NCBI GenBank assembly: GCA_007117775.1
Contig: SKFX01000199.1
Span: 1-6,124 of the forward strand
Origin: Ilumatobacteraceae bacterium
Lineage (GTDB): Bacteria; Actinomycetota; Acidimicrobiia; Acidimicrobiales; Ilumatobacteraceae
Length of the DNA: 6,124 bases
Reading direction: 5' to 3'
Shown here: positions 1 to 5,441 of the stretch, piece by piece
Layout of the letters: each line of letters opens with the position of its first letter
Position numbering within the stretch: the stretch's first letter is position 1
The notes under the pieces: model-generated
The model's database searches: none
Told to the model about the DNA's origin: nothing
What the model saw: only the letters and a program-made list of their open reading frames with translations
Position numbers and translations under genes: made by a program

Positions 1-2
1 AT

Positions 3-626
3 GAGCGGTTCATCGAGACCCCCGGAGGGGCGGGCCCGCTGATCGGAATCACCGCAGCGGCCGACAGCGCCGGCGAACTCGTCACCAGCCAGCGCGCCAC
101 GCTGACGCGCATGGCGGCGGGAGGATTGGCGCTCGGTGGTCTCGGAGCGATCCTGTCGCTCGGATTCCAGAAGCGCAAGGTCGAAGACCAACGCGAGCTC
201 TACCTGATGATCGAAGGCCCCGGTGTGGCCCATGTCGCCAAGCTCGACCCCGATGAGGGCCACCGGGCGCGCCAGTTCGCTGCGATCATCAACGCCCAGG
301 CGCTCGGTGCCGCGACTGCCGAGGCCGAACGACCGGCACGTATCGAGATGATGCAACAGCGCCTCGAACAACAGCGCGCCGACACCGCCGAGATCGATAC
401 CGCCCGTCGCCGTCTGCAACTCATCGCCGACCACGGTGAGTCCGCTCAGCGGCTCGAGGCCGCCCGGGCCGAACTGGCGCGCGTCGAGCAATCAGTACCG
501 TCGCCCGCTGCGCCGCCACCGTCCGCACCACCGCCGAACGCACCACCGCCGCCCCAACCGCCAGCGACGCCGTCACCGAACCCGCCGTCGACGCACTCGT
601 CCAACGATCCGCAGGAGCTCAGATGA
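3..626 (+). CDS. C-terminal part of a PH-like / coiled-coil / Pro-rich tail protein (5' truncated)
   Basis: The frame is open to the left edge and ends at TGA 624-626; 207 codons are visible. The ATG at 111 is internal: the 36 codons before it read as sensible protein (ERFIETPGGAG...), so the true start lies outside the window. In order I see a Gly/Ala/Leu-rich hydrophobic stretch (about codons 38-54), a basic KRK, then RELYLMIEG...VAHVAKLDPDEGHRARQFAAIINAQA. From memory this resembles the end of bacterial PH-like domains of small actinobacterial proteins, where a helix with FAA-IN closes the domain. A charged, Gln/Glu/Arg-rich helix follows (about codons 110-163, likely coiled coil), then a Pro/Ala/Ser-rich tail (about 165-197) with APPP repeats, probably disordered. 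The hydrophobic segment could instead be a membrane anchor. The stop overlaps the exonuclease start (ATGA), so the two genes are probably co-translated. Function unknown; the gene itself is well supported, the PH-like reading only moderately. Confidence 0.75.
   Translation, partial: ERFIETPGGAGPLIGITAAADSAGELVTSQRATLTRMAAGGLALGGLGAILSLGFQKRKVEDQRELYLMIEGPGVAHVAKLDPDEGHRARQFAAIINAQALGAATAEAERPARIEMMQQRLEQQRADTAEIDTARRRLQLIADHGESAQRLEAARAELARVEQSVPSPAAPPPSAPPPNAPPPPQPPATPSPNPPSTHSSNDPQELR
524..551 (+). repeat. 13-bp direct repeat in the Pro-rich tail
   Basis: CGCACCACCGCCG occurs at 524-536 and again at 539-551, a 15-base period encoding APPPN-APPPP. It lies in the proline-rich tail of the first gene and is a typical low-complexity coding repeat that can vary in length by slippage. 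Confidence 0.7.
613..617 (+). promoter_or_regulatory. Ribosome binding site of the exonuclease gene
   Basis: AGGAG sits five bases before ATG 623, inside the last codons of the upstream gene. It decides the start of the exonuclease and supports translational coupling through the ATGA overlap at 623-626. Confidence 0.7.
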
Positions 627-1351
627 CCACCGATACGGTCGACGATCCCGGCCCTGGCCAAGCGGCACGGTTCGATCACATCGTGGTCCTCGACACCGAG
701 ACCACCGGCCGCGGACCCTCAGCCGATGTGGTCGAGATCGCCTGGGTGGTGATCGATGAACACCTCGAGGTGCTCGAGGAGGTCTCCACCCTCATCGACC
801 CGGGCCGGCCGATCCCTGCCGAGGCCACCGAGGTGCACGGCATCACCGATGAGATGGTCGCTGGAGCGCCGATGTTCGAGGCGTTCATGACCGATCCGGC
901 CAGTAGCCCGTTCGGATCTGGGTCCACCCTCGTCATCGGCCACAATGTCGAGTTCGACTATCAGCACATCGAGGCCTATATCGCTGATGGCACCACCCTG
1001 TGCACGTTGCGTCTGGCGCGGTATCTCTTCCCGGTGCTCGGCAGCCACACCCTGCAGACGCTCGTGCATCACTGCCGTCTCGGTGATGTGCAGACCCATC
1101 GCGCTGCGGCCGATGTCGAATTGACACTGCGCCTGGCGCGCCGGATGGCAGCCGACCAAGGTGGGTCACTCGATGCACTATTGGCACTGTCACCGGTCGC
1201 ACTCGCCGAGATGCGGGTTCCCTTCGGCGACTACCGCCGAGAACCGGTGCGCGATCTCACCGCTGAACAGGTCGCTGAGATCCGCGACCGGTACGGCGAG
1301 CGCCTCGGCGGCGACTTCGCTGCAGCGCTCGATCTGCATCATCCGCAGTGA
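623..1351 (+). CDS. DEDDh 3'-5' exonuclease (DnaQ/RNase T-type) with an extra C-terminal tail
   Basis: The 242-residue protein has all motifs of the DEDDh exonuclease family. Exo I is VVLDTETTG (D24, E26), Exo II is GHNVEFD (D112) and Exo III is HRAAAD (H159, D164), so all five catalytic residues are present. VHGITDEMV (residues 71-79) is the usual spacer motif of the family. Such enzymes remove nucleotides from DNA or RNA 3' ends using two metal ions, in the cytoplasm. This single-domain form is not the polymerase III epsilon subunit by any direct evidence; it could act in repair or RNA trimming. After the exonuclease domain, residues about 185-242 contain VPFGDYRREPVRDL, which resembles a degenerate copy of the small FGKYKG-type domain (DUF3820) found attached to some DnaQ-like exonucleases. 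The start is fixed by AGGAG at 613-617. It overlaps the preceding gene by 4 bases, and the kinase gene follows after 58 bases. Confidence 0.93.
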   Translation: MTTDTVDDPGPGQAARFDHIVVLDTETTGRGPSADVVEIAWVVIDEHLEVLEEVSTLIDPGRPIPAEATEVHGITDEMVAGAPMFEAFMTDPASSPFGSGSTLVIGHNVEFDYQHIEAYIADGTTLCTLRLARYLFPVLGSHTLQTLVHHCRLGDVQTHRAAADVELTLRLARRMAADQGGSLDALLALSPVALAEMRVPFGDYRREPVRDLTAEQVAEIRDRYGERLGGDFAAALDLHHPQ

Positions 1352-1398
1352 TCAGGTGACGATCGGCCCTGTCGGGGTGGTGTGGCTGATGCGACGAT

Positions 1399-1404
1399 GG
1401 AGGG
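1399..1404 (+). promoter_or_regulatory. Ribosome binding site fixing the kinase start at 1410
   Basis: GGAGGG lies five bases before ATG 1410. It is the strongest Shine-Dalgarno in this stretch and argues against upstream in-frame starts at 1161 and 1389. I see no convincing promoter or terminator in the 58-base gap 1352-1409, so readthrough from the exonuclease gene is likely. Confidence 0.75.
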
Positions 1405-1409
1405 TCGCC

Positions 1410-2972
1410 ATGGTTGCTGAACCGCCTCGCCGAGATGATCTGGCCGCATCGGCCGACCGCACTGTCTCGGCGGCGGTGGGTGAAGGTGTGCCGGCGGCGA
1501 TCAGTCCGGGTCTGGTGTCGATGGTCGATGCGTCCCCGGCGGTGGCCGAGACCCATGTCTCGGTGGTGTTCTTCGTCGGCGACCGCGTCTACAAGCTCAA
1601 GAAGCCGATCGAACTGCCCTTCGTGGATCTGCGACGGCGTGTCGATCGAGAGGCGATCTGCCACCGTGAGGTGGAACTGAACCGCCGTCTGTCACCCGAT
1701 GTCTACCTCGGTGTGGTCGACCTCGTCGGCGGCGACGGTGAGGTCTGTGACCATCTCGTCGCCATGGTCCGCATGCCCGCCGATCGCCGACTCAGCCATC
1801 TGATCGGGGCCGGGATCGATATCACGAACGGTGTACGCGATCTCGCGGTGCTGATCGCAGACTTCCATCGCCGCGCCGAACGCTCCGCATCGATCGATGC
1901 TGCGGTGAGCCGGCCGGCAGTGATACGCAACTGGGAGGACAACCTCGACGTGCTGCACCGCGATGGTGCCGACATCGTGGACCCGGTCGTGGTCGAGCGC
2001 GTCGGCTATCTCGCACACCGCTATCTCGAGGGCCGTATCACACTGTTCGATGAACGCATCGCCGAGGGATGCGCCGTGGACGGCCACGGCGATCTGTTGG
2101 CCGATGACATCTACCTCCTCGACGATGGCCCGCGGGTACTGGATTGTCTCGAGTTCTCCGATCAGTTGCGCAGTGTCGATGTGCTCGATGACATTGCGTT
2201 CTTGGCGATGGATCTCGAACGCCTCGGTGCTCCGGAGGCGGCCGCACAGTGGTTGAACGACTACGTCGATGCCAGTCATCATCCCCAACCGCATTCACTC
2301 GCCCATCACTACGTCGCTTACCGCGCCGGGGTACGCGCCAAGGTGGCCTGTCTGCGCGCCCACCAGGGCGATCCGGCATCTGGGGTGTTGGCCCGTACCT
2401 TCCTCGATATCGCCCATCGTCACCTCGAGCGTGCCCGGGTGCGCCTCGTGATGGTCGGCGGCCTCCCCGGATCCGGCAAGTCAACGATCGCCGCAGCGCT
2501 CTCGGCACACACCGGTTGGCCGGTCCTGCGTTCTGATGAGACCCGCAAACGCCTCGCCGGTGTCGCAGCTGAGACATCGATGGCCGCTGACTACGGTGCG
2601 GGGATCTACACCCCCGAATGGTCCGATGCCACCTATCGGGCACTGTTGGCCGAGGCCGAGATGCTGCTCGAGCGCGGTCGGTCGGTGATCGTGGACGCGT
2701 CCTGGACCGAGATCGGCCATCGCAATGACGCCACCGCCATAGCGATGGCGACCGCGAGCGATGTGGTGCCGCTGATCTGCGAGGCGCCCGTCGAGGTGAC
2801 CGATGCCCGACTCGACGCGCGCCCCGGCGGGTCGGTCTCTGATGCCGATCGCCGGATCGCTCATGAGATGGCAGCACGAGGCCGTCCGTGGCATGAGGCA
2901 GCGGTGATTGATACCTCGCTCAGTGTCGATGCATCCGTCGCTGTAGCGCTCGAGGAACTCGGTATGGGGTGA
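1410..2972 (+). CDS. Bifunctional aminoglycoside-phosphotransferase-like / P-loop kinase protein
   Basis: From ATG 1410 the product is 520 residues, the usual size of COG2187-COG0645 fusions such as, from memory, the M. tuberculosis DosR-regulon protein Rv2004c. The N-terminal half is APH-like: VYKLKKP (K62-P66) with the following ELPFVDLRRR is the family signature, then HGDLLADD (H226-G227-D228, catalytic-loop position) and DCLEF (D245-F249, metal-binding position). The C-terminal half is a P-loop kinase: Walker A GLPGSGKST (351-359, K357), SDETRK (D376-K380, acceptor-side position) and IVDASWTE (D429, Walker-B-like). The substrate is unknown. The APH label reflects fold and does not show antibiotic resistance. 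The position normally Asn in HxDxxxxN is Asp here, which may be normal for this subfamily. The longer frame from 1161 overlaps the exonuclease gene and lacks family similarity before 1410. It lies 58 bases after the exonuclease gene and converges on the helicase gene. Confidence 0.9.
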   Translation: MVAEPPRRDDLAASADRTVSAAVGEGVPAAISPGLVSMVDASPAVAETHVSVVFFVGDRVYKLKKPIELPFVDLRRRVDREAICHREVELNRRLSPDVYLGVVDLVGGDGEVCDHLVAMVRMPADRRLSHLIGAGIDITNGVRDLAVLIADFHRRAERSASIDAAVSRPAVIRNWEDNLDVLHRDGADIVDPVVVERVGYLAHRYLEGRITLFDERIAEGCAVDGHGDLLADDIYLLDDGPRVLDCLEFSDQLRSVDVLDDIAFLAMDLERLGAPEAAAQWLNDYVDASHHPQPHSLAHHYVAYRAGVRAKVACLRAHQGDPASGVLARTFLDIAHRHLERARVRLVMVGGLPGSGKSTIAAALSAHTGWPVLRSDETRKRLAGVAAETSMAADYGAGIYTPEWSDATYRALLAEAEMLLERGRSVIVDASWTEIGHRNDATAIAMATASDVVPLICEAPVEVTDARLDARPGGSVSDADRRIAHEMAARGRPWHEAAVIDTSLSVDASVAVALEELGMG

Positions 2973-2988
2973 GATCGTCGGGTCTCAC
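2969..2988. terminator. Hairpin between convergent genes, possible bidirectional terminator
   Basis: GTGAGATC (2969-2976) pairs with GGTCTCAC (2981-2988) around the loop GTCG: an 8-bp stem with one T-G wobble on the plus strand. It contains the stop codons of both convergent genes (TGA 2970-2972; TCA 2985-2987 read on the minus strand). No T-run follows on either side, so it is not a textbook intrinsic terminator. It could still block readthrough or cap the two 3' ends. It is the only hairpin in the 12-base intergenic gap. Confidence 0.45.
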
Positions 2989-4634
2989 TGCGAGATGAGG
3001 CCGAGACGGGCGCCGATCTCATGGTGCGCGATCACCGTGAGGCCCAGGATCGCCCGGCTGACCCCGACATACAACACTGCATCATCGACCGGGTAGTCCT
3101 CGGCGCTGTCGGGGTGGACGAGCACCACATGGTCGGCTTCGATGCCCTTGAGCCGCTGCACCGTCTCACAGACCACCGAGGTCTCATCGCGTTGCTCCCA
3201 TGGCACCAGCGCGACCCCACCGCCGTCGCTGGCGCGCAGGGTGTCGCGCATCGCTGAACTCATCGTCGCCACCACGATCGACTCGGTGCTGCGTCCGCTG
3301 TCGAGATGGCGTTCAACCACGTGGCGGGCCTGGGTGGCGGCGGTGGCATGGTCGGTGGCTTCGACGTAGTCGATCACATGGGATTCGGGCCCACCGACGG
3401 GTGCTGGTGGGCCGTTGAGTCGCTTGCGCAACAGTCGGGCGATCTCGAAGGAGTTGCGGGTGTTGTTGACCAGTTCGCAGTGCACCCAGCCGTCTTCGGT
3501 GCTCGGCGGGATGAACCCGCGCCAGTGCAGGTCCTGGTCGGCGTCGCCGACCAGGAGCATCCTGCGGGCGCCGTCGGGTTCCAGGAGCCCGGCGAGCTGT
3601 GCGAGCCAGGCTGGGCTGAAGTCTTGGGCCTCATCGATGACGATGGTGTCGAACCCGGCGGTGATCTCGGGCCAATGGGTGTGGAGATGGCCCACGACGC
3701 GCTCTGACCAGAACCTCGTATCAGCATCGTCGGGGATCTCGAGTGGCGGCATGCCCGCAAGGCTCAGCACCGTCGGGAAGAACGCCCCGACGACGAGATT
3801 GTCTCTCGGTGGGCAGGCCTCGCGGAGCTGATCGGCGAGTGGTTCGTTGAAGCAGACGAACAGCACCTGTTCGTCACGGCGTGCAGCGCGTTCCGCCCAC
3901 GCGGCTGCGAGCCGGGTCTTGCCGGTGCCGGCACCGCCGCTGACATAGACGCGGCGGTTCGCGTCGAGGCCCTCCAGAGCGCGGGTCTGCAGATGTGAGA
4001 TCTCTGCGAGTCGGTCTCGGGCCCGGCGGGCCCGGCTGTCGGGATCGAAGTGGAACTGAGCGTCGGGTCGCAGCCGCGCGATGATCGCCTCGAACGCCAT
4101 TTCACTGAGGGGGATCTGATATCGGGTCGCGAACATGGCGTCGATGGCATCTTGGATCTCGGAGAGATCGTCGGAGAAGATCAGCTGCTCGGCGCTCAAT
4201 TCGGGCGGCAGTTCTCCGGTGTAGGTGGCGGCGCGCGGGAACGCCAGTGCGGCGGCGATCTGCACATGGGCCAGTTCGTCTGAGGTGGTGCGCAACAGAT
4301 CGCGTAGGCCGAAGCGGTTACGGGTCAGTTGGATGGTGGGCGCCTCGATCTGGCGGCCATGATCGTCGAACCATGAACCAGCGGTGACCCGCGGGCAGTA
4401 TCCCTTGACCTCGATGATGCCGATGCCATCGCGACGATGGGCGATGACGACATCGATCTGATGGGTCCCCTCGATGGTGAACGATACGTCCGGCAGGACA
4501 TACCAGCCGTCGGTGGTGCCGTCGATGAGCGCGCTGATCACGCTGCGTTCGGTCGTTGAGAGCGATCCGAGGTCGAAATCCTCGGGAACCAGGATCCCCA
4601 TCGTCTCATCTTGGTCCAGAGCCGGGTCCTGCAC
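2985..4634 (-). CDS. NERD-domain superfamily 1 (UvrD-like) helicase
   Basis: The product is 549 residues from a GTG start at 4634. Residues about 24-115 form a NERD (nuclease-related) domain: E29, then HQIDVVI (D61) and IIEVKG (E75, K77), the D...ExK pattern of the PD-(D/E)xK nuclease fold. An SF1 helicase core follows: Q-motif-like LQTRAL (215-220), Walker A GGAGTGKT (233-240), Walker B VIDEAQD (332-338), motif III LVGDADQ (361-367), NNTRNS (390-395, R393), motif V RLKGIEADHVV (494-504) and motif VI YVGVSRA (522-528). It should unwind or translocate on DNA or RNA with ATP, with a possible cleavage activity from the NERD domain; substrate unknown. The core is compact, without room for the large UvrD 1B/2B insertions. 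No Shine-Dalgarno precedes GTG 4634; an ATG at 4601 (residue 12) also precedes the NERD domain and is an equally plausible start. It lies 26 bases after the 225-aa gene, so the two are probably co-transcribed. Confidence 0.92.
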   Translation of the reverse strand: MQDPALDQDETMGILVPEDFDLGSLSTTERSVISALIDGTTDGWYVLPDVSFTIEGTHQIDVVIAHRRDGIGIIEVKGYCPRVTAGSWFDDHGRQIEAPTIQLTRNRFGLRDLLRTTSDELAHVQIAAALAFPRAATYTGELPPELSAEQLIFSDDLSEIQDAIDAMFATRYQIPLSEMAFEAIIARLRPDAQFHFDPDSRARRARDRLAEISHLQTRALEGLDANRRVYVSGGAGTGKTRLAAAWAERAARRDEQVLFVCFNEPLADQLREACPPRDNLVVGAFFPTVLSLAGMPPLEIPDDADTRFWSERVVGHLHTHWPEITAGFDTIVIDEAQDFSPAWLAQLAGLLEPDGARRMLLVGDADQDLHWRGFIPPSTEDGWVHCELVNNTRNSFEIARLLRKRLNGPPAPVGGPESHVIDYVEATDHATAATQARHVVERHLDSGRSTESIVVATMSSAMRDTLRASDGGGVALVPWEQRDETSVVCETVQRLKGIEADHVVLVHPDSAEDYPVDDAVLYVGVSRAILGLTVIAHHEIGARLGLISQ

Positions 4635-4655
4635 CAGCGTCGGTGGCCGGCTCGA

Positions 4656-4668
4656 TCGGCTCAGCCGA
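4656..4668. repeat. Short odd palindrome at the end of the 225-aa gene
   Basis: TCGGCT-C-AGCCGA is a perfect 6-bp inverted repeat around one base, spanning the stop codon (TCA 4661-4663) of the minus-strand gene. As RNA it gives at most a 5-bp stem with a 3-base loop. It could slow or partly terminate transcription between the two minus-strand genes, but its size is near what chance gives in GC-rich DNA. Confidence 0.3.
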
Positions 4669-5338
4669 CGGTGATCGACCAGTCGGCGGCGTTGCGGCCG
4701 CCACCGCGCACGTACATCGACAGCGCCAGAGTCTTGGGCGGAACCAGGAGCCGGCCGTCGAAGGGCTGGTGGCGCAGGAGCAGATTGCTGGTGCCCGACC
4801 CGATGGCGTTGAGGATCACCGCTTCGGCATCGGGTGCGATGACGCGGATCCGGGTCGGTTCGGTGGTGGCGAACTGGATCACCTCACAGTGTTCACCGTC
4901 GATGGTCGAACCGGTTCGGGTCTTGAGGGTGCGGGACTCGGACAGGTGGCGAAACTGCACCGTCCAGTCACCGTCGGTCTTCATCGCGACATAGCGGAAC
5001 GGCGGGCTCGATCCCATGTTCAGCGGATAGGAGCCGACATGTTGCCCCGAGCCGTGGAACATCTCGGAATGGTGCTCACCGTCATCGATGAGGAAGCGGA
5101 ATGAGTAGTTGCTCGATCCGTCATGGGTGAGGTGCACCACCATGGCATCGGTGATGGCATGGTCGAACATGATCACCTCATGGCCGTGGCCGACCAGCAT
5201 GTGGGCGTCCTCGGGGAGGGTGGTGATGGGTCGATACAACCGGTGGTCGATCCTGGGGGCGGCCTTCTTGCGCCGCGGTGTCGTACGGGCGCCGGCCGGC
5301 GGCGGGTTCGTCGGCGGTGTCGGTTCGGTCTCAGCCAT
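4661..5338 (-). CDS. Unrecognised 225-aa protein with two tandem beta-rich repeats
   Basis: I do not recognise a named family. Residues 1-29 are Pro/Thr-rich then basic (PRRKKAAPR), with no signal peptide or membrane segment, so it is probably cytoplasmic. The rest looks like two copies of one beta-sandwich-like unit. The first (about 50-129) runs from GHEVIMF through THDGSSNYSFRFL to DGDWTVQF. The second (about 148-224) runs from CEVIQF through GSGTSNLLL to AADWSITV. Both share EVI-F at the start, an S/T-SN motif in the middle and a closing DW plus beta strand. The HDGSSN...DGDW pattern recalls a unit seen in other actinobacterial proteins, but I know of no tested function. ATG 5338 is preceded by TAGGGT, readable as a Shine-Dalgarno (AGGG, 7 bases away) or as a -10 element of a leaderless message. 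It lies 26 bases upstream of the NERD-helicase in the same direction, suggesting a two-gene operon. Confidence 0.85.
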   Translation of the reverse strand: MAETEPTPPTNPPPAGARTTPRRKKAAPRIDHRLYRPITTLPEDAHMLVGHGHEVIMFDHAITDAMVVHLTHDGSSNYSFRFLIDDGEHHSEMFHGSGQHVGSYPLNMGSSPPFRYVAMKTDGDWTVQFRHLSESRTLKTRTGSTIDGEHCEVIQFATTEPTRIRVIAPDAEAVILNAIGSGTSNLLLRHQPFDGRLLVPPKTLALSMYVRGGGRNAADWSITVG

Positions 5339-5441
5339 ATCTGAACCCTAGATGGGGGGTGTGACGCCGATCGTCGCGTCCGGCCAGAACGGCAGGGACC
5401 AATGCGGTGTCTGTTGTACACCCGTCTGAGAACATGGTCTG
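5339..5441. promoter_or_regulatory. Divergent intergenic region between the 225-aa gene and the protease gene
   Basis: These 103 bases separate two genes read outward, so both promoters should lie here or nearby. On the minus strand TAGGGT (5350-5345) fits the actinobacterial TANNNT -10 pattern and lies 7 bases from the ATG of the 225-aa gene. On the plus strand GAACAT (5430-5435) is a weaker -10-like hexamer 6 bases before the protease ATG. No good -35 box was found for either. An inverted repeat GGTGT-N7-ACACC (5406-5422) could be an operator or chance. The promoter calls are inference. Confidence 0.4.

Noticed and set aside
1..42. ATG at position 1 starting a short frame
   Set aside because: It stops after 13 codons, while frame 3 is open from the edge and continues as the real gene.
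1161..1409. N-terminal extension of the kinase gene starting at 1161 or 1389
   Set aside because: It overlaps the well-supported exonuclease gene and its translation is Ser/Arg/Cys-rich with no family similarity. The strong GGAGGG and ATG at 1410 give the expected family length.
1692..2877. Long antisense frames under the kinase gene (1692-2294 and 2038-2877, minus strand)
   Set aside because: Their translations are Arg/His-rich or mirror the codon bias of the opposite strand and carry no domain motifs. Open antisense frames are common in GC-rich coding DNA.
1410..2972. Aminoglycoside resistance gene
   Set aside because: The similarity is to the COG2187-type family fused to a P-loop kinase, not to known resistance enzymes, and the catalytic loop differs.
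4556..5104. Plus-strand frame opposite the helicase start and the 225-aa gene
   Set aside because: It spans two minus-strand genes and their gap, has a low-complexity Gly/Arg/Val composition and shows no motif or ribosome site.
623..5338. Known phage-defence system or mobile island
   Set aside because: Exonuclease, kinase and NERD-helicase sit close together. However, no integrase, transposase, attachment repeat, tRNA, methylase or recognised defence gene set is present, and base composition looks even across the window.
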